From Metaphire vulgaris (Eukaryota > Annelida > Clitellata > Crassiclitellata > Megascolecidae), in NCBI GenBank assembly GCA_018105865.1, contig CM030865.1:6763198-6827197 (forward strand): DNA of 64,000 nt, in the 5' to 3' direction. The notes below the pieces were generated by a model. That model was not told the origin of the DNA and made no database searches. It saw nothing but the letters and a program-made list of their open reading frames with translations. Both the position numbers and the translations under genes were made by a program. Positions 32,701 to 48,045 of this stretch are shown in pieces. The first letter of the stretch is position 1; each line of letters starts with the position of its first letter.

Positions 32701-35700
32701 ATGGAATCAAGTTGTAATTCATTCAGAGGAGCAACTGTGCTAAAAACTGCGGTGACAGGCATTGGACTCTTATTTATGGTCGTTTTTCTGGGCATCACTG
32801 AAGTTCAAGGCAGTGATTTAGGATATCGATTACAGAGAGATGCGTAAGTAAAACTCAATAGGTTGATTTAATCTGTCTTTTAGATCATTTTATAATATAT
32901 TTGAGGTCCTATTTTGTAAACATATTGTGTATTAATTCAATTGAAGTTTCAGCACTTAACATAAATGTAATTTCTAATTAGTCAACTATTATTTGATAAT
33001 GATACTGCAAATTGTTATGTACATGAAACATTTCTGCCATTTTTTAAAATTAATAATTTATGGTGGTGGTCAGTCACTGTCTTCAAATCTTTAAGATTTC
33101 AGTGATTGACTTTAAATTTCTGCATCACTTATCAAGTATATTTTACTTATCGGTAGGCTTTCTGGATAGGAACCTTATTACTGCTTCAGTTTGCCTCAGA
33201 CTTATTCTTTTGTTGATTGTTTTATGTAATTGATTTATTCTATTATAATTCATCACAAGTTCATTTGTTGCCTGTTGCATTTTGTTGCTTTCTAGGTCAT
33301 ATTTTGTTGTTGCACCACGAAAAATCCGACCGAATCAAGCGATGCAGATGTCTGTATCACTGTTGAGGCTTTACTATGACAACATCAATTTCAGAGCTGT
33401 CATTAGAAAAGACCATGAAGAAATCTGCAGTGCCTCATACCTCTTCACAACAACTGGAACTCAGCTGCTAAAAATGTGGGTAAGGATTAGACTTTAAATG
33501 CATGAGCAGGATTAACCATTTAAGTCGTGCTGTCTTTGCTTACTGAAGTCGATGGGATTGAATTGAAGGACGGCTCATGTTTGCTTCAGCTCTTTGGCTC
33601 ATCAGTAAGAGTGTGAATAAAGTCATTCGTGTGAACATCTCAATTCATAGTCTTATTCTATTGTGTACTTTTGATTTTAGACTTTTGTCTGATTTGCACT
33701 GTTGCATTGTAAATTCATTTCACATTTCAAGTACTTACAAACTGGAATGCGAATGTGCCTTAATTATTAATAATTAAGAAAGGGTTTATTTTGATGTGCT
33801 CTGGTAAACCATCCATTAATCGGCCAATGATTCCATCTGGTGACTACATTTTAAAAGGAAAGAGACAGAAGTCAAGTAGATTATTTAGGAGTGGAAAGAA
33901 GTGAAGAAAATGCATTTACAGCTGCAAAATATCTAAAAGCACAAAGTGCAGGTCCGATGGCCAATTTACTCGTAGCCGAGTTCAAAGTTAAGCCAAAAAA
34001 TAAAAGGCATGTACAATTACAAAAAATGACTACCATGCTGCTGCAATTTGTGTAAATAAGTACCTTCATCATCATCATCATCATTAACCGTGGGCTCATC
34101 GCCCATTGGTGTATAATGCCATCTCCACAGTTTTCTGCCATTCTTTCCTGTCCGTTGCTCTGTGACTAAGATCCTGTAAACTGCTTCCACACCATTCTTC
34201 AATATCATCACACCATTCCTTGTGTGGTCTCCCTCTCTTATTGGCACCCTCCATTATTCCAAAATTCCAAACATTAGAGCTTTGATCTTTCTGTCCTCTT
34301 TCATTCTGCATATGTGTCCAAAAAGATGGAGTTTCCTTTGTTTTACTCTTTCCAGCATGGTTTGTTTGGGCTAAATTCTCCTGTATAGTTCTTCATTTGT
34401 GATTTTTTCGACCTATCCAAGTCTTAGTATTTTTCCATAGCATTTTCTTTCAAAGGCTAGTATTTTTCTTTCCAAGTCTTTGGTGATGGTCCATGTTTCG
34501 CATCCATATAAAAAGCTGCTGAAGATACAGGTTTCGAGTATTTTCTTTTTTGTTTCAGTGCTTATTGCTTTGCTTTTCCAGATCTTGTCCATTGCCATCA
34601 GTTGATCTAGAGCTCTTGCTGCTCTTCTTGTGACCTCTTGTCTGCAGTCTAAGTCATGTGTCATATTGCTTCCAAGATAGGTGAAGTTTTCTACGTTCTC
34701 AACTTCTATTCCATTTACTTTAATTTTTCTCCCGATGTCTTTGTAGCCAAACACCATTGTCTTTGTCTTCTCAGTGTTTATTGACAGTCCATAGCACTTA
34801 GCTTCATTGCTCAGTGTCTGTACCGTGTTTTCCAGATCATCTTCATTTTCCCCTCTAGGATGTCAATATCATCAGCAAACCTAAGGTTGTTCAATAAGAA
34901 TCCCTGAACTGTTATGCCTTTTACATGTTCTTTGATTTTGCCCATTGCTCTTTCCAGGTCTGTGATGAAAACCATAGGTGATATGTTATCTCCTTGTATA
35001 AGTACCTTCACCGACCACTATTTAAAAATTCTAATTTTAACAAATTTATTGTAAAAATCAATTGTTTTATTGTAATCTGTAAGATTCCTCTCAGTGCTGA
35101 GCCTGGAAACTATTCGTTGCGGGTGGAGGGAAGTGTTAATGAAGGAATTGGCGGATTGATATTTGAGAATGAGACAAGACTTGTTTTCGATGCAAAGCAA
35201 ACTTCAATCTTCATTCAGACAAGTAAAGCAATGTATAGACAAGGACAGAAAGGTAATTTTGTTATGAATTGTGCTTTGCTTTGTCTGTCATTACATTTTA
35301 CAAAGGTTATATTTGATTTATTTTACTCATTTGTTTATGAGCTATTGCAGTAAATCCGTGCTTCCAGTTCTTTCATATCCATTGTCTTTGTGCTATTCTT
35401 ATTTGCTCCTAATTATCCATTTTAGTCAATTTGGTAATCATTCTCAGCTGATTCTGTTTCTTGAAAAGAAGATCTCTTAGTTTTTCAGGGTCCAGTTTGT
35501 ATGGATGTGCATCATAATAATGTATTTTTGTAGGGCTGTCAAATTAACGCATTAATGAATGCAGTTTTACTTTATGCTTGCAGAATAATGTGAAGTGATT
35601 GTCTTCATTTGGTACACTGACTTGTCATTCTTTTGATAGTGGCTTGTTTAGTTTCTTCAGTTCCGATTTCAAATCAAATGTGCCTATTGACTGGGCTTAA

Positions 35701-37266
35701 GTAGCACAGGAGACTTAATTGATACTTTGGCAAATATTATGTGAAGCAAAAATTTTGCTTAATTCTTGCTTAATTTTGATACTTTTGCGGTTAAGTAAAA
35801 TTAATTGTGAGGCTACGAGTTCTTAGTCCCGCATTTCTGGCGCAATACAACACGTGCGTTAAACCGCAATTAATGTGTGATTAAAAAAATCGATTGCACG
35901 ATTAACGCCATTAAAAAATTAATGCATTTACAGCTCTAGTATTTATTGTTTGATGATGTGGTGCCATAATCGCCTGACGCAATGCATGAAGACAGAATAA
36001 TTATAATAGCATAATAACAAGGTTTAAAGTGCTTCAGGAGGATCTGCCCTGTGTGAGAACCACTATGTTTTGCCCATCCAATCTAGTATCCTACAGTACT
36101 TAGGTTTATTTTATTAATTCTAGACAGAACATTCCAAAACAAGTGCATAACGTTTACTATTGACTTTTTTGTCACTTTAATGCTAAACTCTTGCTGCTGT
36201 TTGTTACTATGAAGTGGCTGATCTTAGCACAAATTAGTGTTAACATCCACTGCCCTAATTATTACCCTTGTAATGGACCACGTTTGTTGTAATTAGAATG
36301 CATACCACACAATGGCCTCCACTGCCTTATAGCGTTTGAATTTATATATGTGCATCTGGCATTACTCTAGTAATTTATAATGATGGACAAAAGATATTCA
36401 TGTCTGGAGTGATTTTGTGATGGTTTTGAATTTGAAGTGTGAAGTATTTAAGTCATTTTGAGACTTGATTTTTTGCGTAATATCATTATTTAATTCTCTG
36501 TTTTCATTCTCTTTTGGAAAATCTGACATTGAAATATCTGAGCCCATGAGAAATCTTGATGTTACCTTTGACTCAAGTTTACATTAATTTTGACCATAAC
36601 ATCGATGCTATAGCAGGTCTTCATACTGTCATATTCATGACCTATGCAGAATCAGGCATCTCATTTCTTATTTCATTCGCCAATGCTCTACGCCAATGCT
36701 CTAGTACCCAACCTCCTGGGCTTAGCTTAACTCTCTTTGCAGGTATATCTACATCCTCTCTTCAACATCTTTAAAGTATTCAAAACTATCTAGATCAAGC
36801 CATAATAAGGAGTCTGAAATATGATCAGATCACTCATGTACTCAAATCATTTCATTTTTACCAGTCAGGCAACAAATTGACCTTAACATCTGCTTAATGG
36901 TCCACAAGTTGCTACATTCAAACCAGCCATAATATCTTCGGTCCTTGTTCACTGTTCACCCTCACAGACACTCAACCAGGTCTTCAGATGCCCTAACTCT
37001 ACATCTATGGAACACTTGCACCACTCTTCGTAACCATACATTTTTCAGTGGCTGGACTGAGAATATGGAATTCACTCTCGGCATTTGTCAGCTCCTCTGA
37101 GTCTCTTACAACAATTCGATCAAGACTCAAAGCATATCTGTTCTCTATTGCCTATCCACCATAACCGGGACCAGAAAATCAGACTGACTTATTGGATTTG
37201 ACAATAGGAATTACAAATCATCAACTGATGCTGGATCATTATTAAAATGGCACTAGAGAAGTTCAC

Positions 37267-37347
<81 letters not shown>

Positions 37348-37381
37348 TAACAATAACAATAACAACAACAATAACAATAAC

Positions 37382-37454
<73 letters not shown>

Positions 37455-40400
37455 CTGTCTTTTGAAATGCTTCTTTGATACAGTTTTTTATGCACTTGTC
37501 ATGTTACAGTTTATTTTCGAATAATGCCAGTTGAACCAAATCTAATGTCTCGCAGTGGAAGTATGGATGTTTTTATTGTTGTAAGTAGACTTGATATTGT
37601 TCTACATCCACCTTACTTCTTATACATGCAAAATAGCTATGACTGTACTAAAACAAACTACTAGCATATAAGAATTTTGAAGTTTTATAATTATTGTTTT
37701 TTTCTGTTTGATGATATCTCAGTTAAATAAGAGTAAAGCTGGTCAAGAAATTAGAGGCTGACTGAAATTTGTCATGACACTGGTGTTGCAGTGACACTTC
37801 TCAGATTTTAATTTTATACTAAATTATTTTTGTGACTTGAACACTGATGACTTGGACATCAGTGATCTTTCAGGGTGACATACAAATTACAAATTGGAAT
37901 TAAAATGTCCAGAGTAAGATGTTCTGTGAATGAAGCACTGAGGGAAAAATTGAAGGGTAAAAATGCCAATTAAAATAGACTGAGGTAGAATGTTTGCTTA
38001 CTTACATAACATGGTGTAAAGTGACTTAGGAGGCTGTGTGAAAGCCACTAGGGGGGCTAACGGGGCTTGAACCCACTCCGTCAGCCTGCCACTCTGGGGC
38101 GTATCCCACTCTGCCATATTCCACTCCTCTTTGCTTGCCTTCCTGCCAATATTTTTGCCTTGCTTAGGCAGGCTATGGACATATTCTTCTCTCCTTATAT
38201 GACTACAGCCAAATTTTTGGTCGTTGGTTTTGTTGCTGGTCAGCTAAGCAATATGCACCTCCGAGTAGTAATATTAGAGGCAGCATATATATAAGTCCTT
38301 TATTATTACGTGCAATGTTCTTTGCTTTGGTCTGTTTAAGATCTAGTCTCTGATTAATGCTATGGCTTGTCTAGTGGTCATAGCTTCTCTGACTCAAGCA
38401 TCTCAGATGTATGCTGACTACCTTCAACTGGCTTCTAATTTCAGACCACTTTGAGTTCATAGACATTATGGTTGCTTCTGCAGGTCTTCGAAGCCATTCT
38501 CCTCCATAGTATCATCACTGAACCTTTGTGGTCATCTTTTTCAACTAATGTGCACTGTCTTCTCTGCTCCTCTGATCATCAGGATGTCCCAGAGATCTTG
38601 CTCCACTTATTCACAGCAGCAGGCATTTAGAGTCACTGACTCTTGGAATTGACTCTCTCCAATCCAGCCGCTCTTCACTTCAAACTGCATCAAAATTAAA
38701 ATCTTATCTTTTTCCAAGCAGCTCCTAAACTGTGAGCACTGCTGAGTAGCAATATAAGAGCTGCTCTACAAAATATGCATTACATTACATAGGCCTACTA
38801 GTTGATGATGAAATTATCAAAGTCAAAACGTCTTGGAATGAAAATAATGGTGCATCTTGTGTTATTTGTGCCATTGGTCAAGGGGCATACATGAGTATCT
38901 TGCAGCAGACCATGTTCGATTTGCTTTGGGGCTGAGAATTTATCCTCCACTGGTTGAAGATGGTCTCTGGTGGAGGCCAATTTTTCGGTTTCTGGCCATC
39001 CAAGTCCCTCTTAAAATTAAAATATTTGGTTTGGAGTAGTTTGACCAGTTCTGCTTTTCAGGTGAATCATTATAAATTCTTGAACAGGCAGTGATGCATG
39101 ATTTTGTTTCATATTGAAGATCTTTTAATGACTCTTTTATTGACCAGGATGATTCCGGAACAGTTGTGAGACGCTGGCTTTCAATGCAAACAAATGCAGG
39201 AGGTCAGATTTAAAATACTTTATCCAAGTAACCTAAGGTTAATGTTAATACAATATCCAGTATATTTAATATAGCACCTTTCCCAAAAATACTCAGAGAT
39301 GCTGTTCATGCAGAGTAGCACTTGAAAGGAAGAGGATCTTAGGGAATGTACCGGTAAAAGCAATGCTGAAACAGGAGGCCATTATTTGACGGAATAAGGA
39401 TGAATAGCATAGAAGTAGGACAGCATGATGAAGGGCTGCAACAAGCGCTTTGTTGAACAGGCTCTATGTTATTGTGACTTTGGGAATCAGCAAATAAAAT
39501 CTGTTTGCAGAATGCAAGTAGGGACCCAAAAAACTTGTTCAAAAGTGTGAGAGCCATCTGGCATTAAATTTTTGTTCCATTATGGGAGATAGGATGCAGA
39601 CCACACTAAAAACAGTACCTGGTTAATTGTATGCTGTTGCCCATTAAGAACATTATATATGTTTACATGACAGTTTTTGCCATTTTCCCACTTGCTTTAG
39701 TTTTACTAGGTAAGGCTGCTACATTTTAAGGGTGTATATTTTGATTTTGAAAGTGATTCTAAACATGGTTTTGGATGAATGCATTGAAAGCTGCTGATTT
39801 AAATGATAATTTTGTTATTGTGAACATTCTGTGCATAGGTGTTCTTGATATGAGCTTTCAGTTGTCTGAACAGCCTCGTTATGGAGTGTGGAAAGTCCGT
39901 GTCAAAGCATTTGTGAGTCTGAAGTTTATAATGACAGAATATGCGTCCAATTCAAATATATAGTTCTCTATTTTTTATATTGTGCCATTGTTTTGTTCAA
40001 TACATTTGACAGTAGTAGAAATCATAATAATTAATTATAATCTATATATTTTATTTTGCAATATTTATTACCTTAAAATGGAAACTGTCAGACTGCTGAT
40101 TCTGTGAGCAGAGTTAACATATTTATGTTTAACAGTGAACACGAGTGGCTTTCTAGATAAACTAGTTGTCCTGCTAATGCTGATTTTGTTGCTGATTTTT
40201 AGGGTTATGTATATGAGAAGACTTTTGAAGTTCATGAATTTTGTAAGTTCACTTAGTTTTAAAGGTAAAAAAGGTAAATTTATGGCTGCATGCATATGGC
40301 AATGCACATTTTGAATTTGCTACAACGACAACGATGATGACGATGACGATGTTGATGACATTGATAATGACAACACTGGTGATGTTACACTTTTGTAATA

Positions 40401-43400
40401 CCAGTTCTAATACAGAGAAATATCATTGCATAACTTCAAGTCTGATTGCAGCAAACGATCAGGTGAATTCCAGAGATAAGTATGGTGGGGATATCAAGGC
40501 AGATCAAGAGTATGGAGAGAGAGACAGAGAAAGTGATGTTTTATCACTAGATTTGAAAGAACAGCAAATTGAAAGATCTGACAGACATTTTTGTCAATTG
40601 ATCAGTGACCAGTCAGTGAATTAACCTATACCAGCCAGCCAGTAAGCCTCAGTCACCGCTGCAGGCAAGCACTCTTCGGTCACATGGCATGCCTAAACCC
40701 CGAAACACCGGCCCACGGCGTTCTAACTGCAGCCATCAACCGCAAGTCAGAAAGTAATCCACCCCTGGGGTGGAAGAGACCTCCTGGTCACCCTCGCTGC
40801 ACCTGGGTACAACAGCTCAGCAACAGCACACCCTCAAAAATCGCAAAAGAATGGGAGAAAGCCCATGGTCATGGCCATAGTGGATCAACGCTATGGACCC
40901 TTGTTGTCTAGAAGCAAAGATAGCTAACTAACAATAAGCCTCTAAGATCTAAAGTCATCGAAAAGCCGAGTTCTTTGCTATTAGGTACTCGAGCTCAATT
41001 GATCAAATTTGAATCTCTGAAATCTGTAGTACTAGCCTACTAGGAGATGGCTACAGTGTTGGCGGCCACCTCATTAGAAAACTTCGCGATCAAATTAAAG
41101 ACTCACCTATTCAACATCTCGTTTCCACGTTTCTTGTAAAGCGCCTTTTTTTGGCCCTTGATATTTTACGGCGCTATATAAATTGTCATGAACAATAACA
41201 ATAAATATATCTGCCTGTATCTGGAGTGGTACACTTGGTCCAGGCCCTGGTGCTAACAAGGATTGACTATTGTAATAGTATCCTGTTGGGCCTCCCGGTT
41301 AGCAAACTGGATCGCCTGCAGTCTGTTCTTAACCTTTCGGCGAGGACTGTGTTTGGATGTCACTGGTGTGAACACGTTACACCACTTCTCATGGATTGCC
41401 TTCATTGGCTTCGAGTCCCTGAGCGGATTGTGTTCAAGAGATGCTGGCTGACGTACAGAGCGCTGCATGACCCGTGCTGTCCGAAGTACCTTGCCTCTCT
41501 GGTAAAGAGACTGCAGTGTAATGACAGATTGTCGCTTTGCTTAAGTCGTGGGGTTAAACTTTATGTTCCTCTTCCATCCAAGACTGCTAAGTTTGGAGAG
41601 AGATCCTTTACACGTGGTAATCCTATCTTGTGGAACTCTTTTCCCGATGACGTCACCATGGCTGACACTGCTGAGTACTTCATCAAGAGCCTAAAGACGC
41701 ATCTCTTTAGGTTGGGGTATAGTTGTTGAGATGTCAAAGCACTTTTGCTGTAGGCCTCAGCCTTGTTACAGCGCTATAGAAATTGTCAATGAATGAATGA
41801 ATGAATAAGCAGATACCGGCATGTGCAATGGCAATGCCTGGCTAAAAGATGTCAAAACATGAAAATTTTAAAAGCAAGGGAGGTCATAGGTTTAAATCAC
41901 ATTAGTGGTATAGTTCAGGTCAAGGTCCATAGAAGCGATGTTTCTGGTAGAATAGATTGGTTTGGGATAGGAAAGATATGCAATAGAACTGATTTTCACT
42001 GTATTTCTAATACTGATATTTTATTGGTTGTTTTTAGGGATTACAATGTTGGATGTGAATGTGACCGCTCCTCATCAAATTATGGATAATGAATGGGCTT
42101 ATGGCGGCCTCGTTGTCACTAAGTGAGTATTCTTAGTCTGCAAAATGAACCAAAATGAGACAATGCACTGTGAAAGTACCGTATAACATGAAATTCTCAT
42201 TTGAGTGATTCAGATTAGAAGTTGCTAGAGAACTTGAAAAAAATCGGTTATGAAATGCAATCTATTTCAAAATTTTTGATTTGAAAAATTACAGTACACT
42301 GCATTTAGAATGAATTGACAGCTTAGTCTGATTTGAATTTATTATTGTTTAAATAATTTATTGCAGCTGTGTGAGTTGATTTTTCAGTCTGACATTGGGT
42401 CATCCAGTTAGAGGAACGATGAAATTTAAGGTGGAAGTCAGAATTCCTGAAAAACTTCGAGATCCAAATGTTGAATATACATGGCCAACATATGAAACAG
42501 AAACAAGACAGGTAATCCACAGGAATTCGTTTATCAGATGTTTTTATGTGTTTAAATAATTAATTAATTGTGATATGCGGATGATTAGCTTCTTGTACTG
42601 AATGAAGTACTAGGACAAAATAACTGTGGTTTATGAGCACTAGAGTCTTCTTCTTTTCTTCTTTCTTTCCTTCAGTCATTCCCTATTGGGTAGGATGATG
42701 GGCTGAATGAATTCCTTCCACTATTGTTTATCTCTTGCTGCCTATAGTGCTATTAAGTAAATCGCTGCACTACAGCTGATGTCGATCATTATCCAGAATT
42801 TTGTTCAGTTGACTTTAATAGTAATAAAGAGAATTCAGGATGTTGCTGGTACTACTTAACAACACCTATATATGTATACACATTTATGTACTTGTATGTG
42901 ATTGTGTATTATATTTATTACATGTATTACAAGTATTGCATGTATTACATTACATTCATACATGTACACATTTATGTACTTGTATGTGATTGTGTATAAT
43001 ATGTATGTATAGTGTATATGTATGTATAGTATGTATAGTTACAATTTCAGTAAAGATATGAACTCCATATAAAGTATTTTTTAAATATGAAATGTGATGA
43101 GAGTCTGAGTTGGTATGATGAGAGCATTGAGGCTCAAATGAAAATGGCTAATTTCTAATCTGGATTTCATGTGTTTATGATTTGTGATTTAATATATTTA
43201 CAGTATTTTGGGTTTTCCGAATTTCTGGTAACACTGGATGAGTTAAAGGCAATCACCACTGATAAGCAATTGGCTGGAAAAGAATTGTACTTTGAGGCTG
43301 AAGTGCACGATTGGTTTTATGACATGACGGCCACTGGATGGGCAATTACAGCGGTCTATTCAAGTGTACTTGAGATCAAACTGCTCGGTGACTCAGCTCG

Positions 43401-46027
43401 CTCATTTAAACCAAACCAAACTTTTGATGTTTACGTAAGTATGACACGCTACCAGAGATATTAATAAGGACTCAACCCCCAAGACCAGGACAAAGACCAA
43501 AGACTCAACCCTCAAGGCCAGGACAAGGACCCATGACTTGACTTAAAAATTGAGCAAGGTTACAATGAAAATGCATTAGTTGCTATTCACAATGCACTTT
43601 TCCTCTGAAAATATGCAATTTTGCATATATCAAGTACTATGCAAAATTTTACAAAATATTTCAGTATTTCTCTGTATTTTGTTTAACATTGGTCCCTAAT
43701 GAAAGTGAAAAAGTATAACACAGTGATTGAGGAATGCAAAACAGTCCATGCACCTATGGCCTATGTGCTGCAAGAATTCACTTTTCACATGCAGAATTTG
43801 TAATTTTGATACAAATTCGTAAGTTTTCAGTCATATTTCTAGGTACAGTTTTATTTTGTATATCTTTGCTTTGATGATTGTCTATGTAAGCCTTATAAAC
43901 CATTTTCCATTTATTTCTCAGTATGCAGTTGTCCACAAAGATGGAACAAAATTGAACAGCAATCGACGTCAGATAACAGCCAGTGGAACAGAGCAGTCGA
44001 TGTCAGGAAAAACGTCAACGTTTGAGAAAAAATTCATAATTGGTGACGATGGAATTGGACATCTTCAGCACACGCCAAAACCCGATGCCCAGTTCATTAC
44101 AATTGAGGTTTGACGCAACTGTTCTACTTATTACCCAACGTCTTTGTGATTGAAAGCAGATTTGACTATTAAAACTGGTCACAATTTGATTCATACCAGT
44201 ATGTGCTATCAACATTGCTATATGAGTGAGACATGAACTCTTAGGAAAGAAGACATCATGAGTTTAAATGCTTTCAGAATGAATGGCTATTTGAAAGCAA
44301 TTGGAATAAGATGGATGGATAGGGTGAAGAACAGCAATATAAGACAAATTCTTTGACTGAGCCAAAATGGTAGTAGATACAGTTAAAGAAGGGAAAATTG
44401 CCATTTTTGACATTTTTGTAGGAAGCAGGATGATAGATTAATAAAAACGGACATGCTTGGAGGAACTGAAGGAAAACGAAAACAAGGAAGACCAAAGAGA
44501 AGATGGTTGGATGATATAAAGGAATGGACGGTGTAAAACTTCTGTGCGATACATGTAGCTCAAGAAGGAAAAGGACCGGAGGCAAAATGATAACAAGCTC
44601 TGCAAAGTGGTCTCAATGGTCTAGGTGGTGCACTGATGATGGCACCGATGATGACGACGACGACAACAACGACATCAACGATGAAGATGATGATTTATTG
44701 CTTAATGATATGACAAATTTAATTGTTTTCCAGTTAAATTGCAGCGATCATTTGAGATGTTTAAATATTAGTGATAATTAATTTCTTGTTGGCAAAACTT
44801 TTCAGCTGTATTATGAAGAATTCAATATATGAGGTGACTTTTTCTAACACAAATATTTGATTATGTACTGCAGATTTCTACACTTTTATGCTAAAAATAG
44901 TACACATTGTGCTTCACAGGCATATTATGACACGTATTCAAGCCAGGCTGTCAAAATGACTGCTATGAGACACTTCACTCCAACCAACAGCTTCATCTTC
45001 CTCACCTCAGCTACAAAGAACCCTATTGTAGGTCTACCCTCCAGGACTTGCAATATATCTTTATTTCTATAGACGCCAGCTTCAGTCACTTTTTTAGAGT
45101 TTAATATTAACCAAACATAAGTTAGGGATGTGCATTTAATGTGATTATGTGATCTCATATTTTTAAAACAATTTTAATGCGCTGCATTTTCAGCATTTTT
45201 TCTGCATATGCGATTTTTGTATAAATGTGCGGCAATTTTTATCTGCATTTCCCGCTATTTTCGTCACATATATATATATAATTATATATATGTATGTATA
45301 TAGCACTTTTTCCTATTTTCATTATATGGGCATAGATTTACAGGGGATCAGCACTTGTTTGGATGTCCCTTTTTTGCTGCATTAAAAGGCTAAATGTCAA
45401 CAGAACTGAAAGGTTTATGCCTTCCATTTTCATGGATTGGCTGAATAAGAGCTGTTGCCAGCTTTTCCTTCACTGCCTTTCCTTCCACTGAGCAAACACT
45501 GAATATAATCTATTAGTCATTCACAGTTGAGTCAACTGGGTGAGCTACTGAGGCAGAAACAGGTTCTACCATGGTCAGAGTCTGAACTTCAGCAAGCACC
45601 TGTAAGTACTGTAAGTTCACCTGTAAGTTCACAATTGAGTCAACTGGGTAAGCACTTGGAACAGAAATATTCAAAAATTTATGTGATAGCTGCTCTCTAT
45701 GGTAAGTCTTGTGCCTGGAAATTGGCAGATCAGCTCAATAGCCATAATGCCTGAAGTTTACATGGTGAAGAAACTATTTCTGCGATATTAAGACACATTT
45801 TATAATTTTTTAAAATGGATGAATTGACAGAAGGAATTGATAGCTTGGAATATGAGCAATGTTTGAATGAAGTCACTTATGTTTGTCATTTTGTAGATTG
45901 ACAGCTACATGGTCTTCACTGTCAACACAAACACTCTGGTTGATCAAGTCTATTATGTGGTAATCATTGCATTCACATGGTTTCAATATTTCAAATTGAC
46001 CTTACAAGGTCATTATGACCAATCTGG

Positions 46028-46076
<49 letters not shown>

Positions 46077-47998
46077 TAAATAAAATATTAATGACTGGAT
46101 TTTGAGTGGTTTAGTAGGATTGTGTTGTGTTGCAATTGCTTTGAAAACACATGATTATGATTTCATTTCAGAATTACCATTGACATTTTCTAAGTTCATT
46201 ATTATAATGCACTAAAGAAGTTTTTAGTTGACTAGACAATATTAGCGACACTTTTAAAGCACTTATCCATTAGTTAATGTATAAAATCACCTAATTGCTT
46301 AATTGCTCAATGGGTCTTAGTTTGCATTGGCATGACAAAAGTATTTATGCTGATGCTAAAGTTGAGTATACTTTCTGAATTTAAATTAATATTGATAGAA
46401 GTTTGAACACTGTTTCAATGTTTTGTCAATGCAATGGCTTATGGATCAGTCTTGAACTTAGCCTTTTGAAGTTAAAATGCAGTTGCAGGAGTCACAACGC
46501 CTAATCATCATCACTTTATGTCTGTTCTTAAATATTTACACTGGAAAGAGTTGAAACTTACGGTAGATCTGTCACATGGCCTATAAAACCATAAAGTCTG
46601 GTCAGCTCTGGTATTTGAAAGTAATGCTGAGTCACCATAGCATAATCTACTCAAAACTTTTTTCTAGTTTTTAATCCCTGGACTATCACTGAATTATCAT
46701 TTTCTGTCGCAGACTCAAAGAGATTGTGGCTTTCCCTCTGCCATTTTTCTTTATGCAGTTAAGTCTAAATTAAGATATCTTCTGTTTGTGATAGCTTTGT
46801 CCATTCCCTTCATAAACCTTTCAGATATCTTTGCTGTGTTTTGCTTATGTGGTATTTGATAATTTGCTGATGGATTTGACAAACCATTGATTGATGCCCA
46901 ATTGTTTTAGAACTAGTGATATAAAATTGTGCGGTAATAATATACTAAATTTGTACTGATATGAAATTTTTATTTGGTTTCTTTTTAACCTTTCTGAGTC
47001 ACATTCGGCATAATTTTAGCTTTGATTTCCACATTTTTTCATTTGCACAAAATTGCAGTTGTGTGTGTGTGAGAGTGTGATACCATTTGATTTTGACATG
47101 CTTTAGAGATAAATAAATTTTTTATTACATATTTTTTGATTTTACTTATAATTGACTTTGACTTTCAGCCATGATTTTTGAGCTATATAAATTGACTTAT
47201 TAACATAACATAATATAATTTATAGATAACAGCAGGAGGCAACATCGTCACAAGTGGCAGCTTAATGATGACTTTGTCAAGACAGAAGACATTTTCACTT
47301 GCGCTGTCACGTGACATGATGCCCGAGGCACACATTGTGGTGTGGCACATCTTCCAGGATGAGGTCATTTCTGACAGCATGAACTTCTTCATCAATGGAA
47401 CAAGAATAAACAAGGTCTTCAGATGCTTTCATTTGCCTCAACATGAATATATATTTAACATATTTTGACCTGAACTTGCATATCTAAACCAGAAAAGACG
47501 ATTAAGAGTAAATCATTGAAAATAAATACATAAACAACATTCAGCATGAGGGTATTGATAGCAAAGGCAAAAGATGCACTTAATAATGTGAACTTTTCCA
47601 GGGAGCAACTGACGTTGGATAAGCATTACAATTATTGACCATCTGCGCAGCAAAGGAAAAAGTGAAATAAAATAAGAGCAAGAACTTGCTGCATTAAATT
47701 TAATTACAGATCTCTCCGGCTCTCCCTCAGCATCACCATCTAAGACGGTGATGTTGGGGGAGAGATCTGTAACCTGCGGAAACCCTCTTCTTTGGAATGC
47801 GCTTCCTGCGACTGTGACGTCGATTACATCTGTGGATTCATTCCTGACCGCTCTTAAGATGCATCTTTTTTTCGAGTCTCCTATGAACAGTTACCAGAAA
47901 ATTTAGGACCATCTTTCTGTACGAACCAATGAATTGCTGATGTAAAACGCTCTCGACTTTAGCCTTAGCTGTGCTATAGCATTTCATAAATTATCTAT

Positions 47999-48045
<47 letters not shown>

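Noticed and set aside
37189..37495. Poly-Asn and poly-Leu/Ile open frames
   Set aside because: They lie wholly within the AAT/AAC microsatellite that forms a LINE tail.
45240..45310. ATATAT tract as a regulatory site
   Set aside because: An ordinary AT microsatellite in an intron with no further signal.
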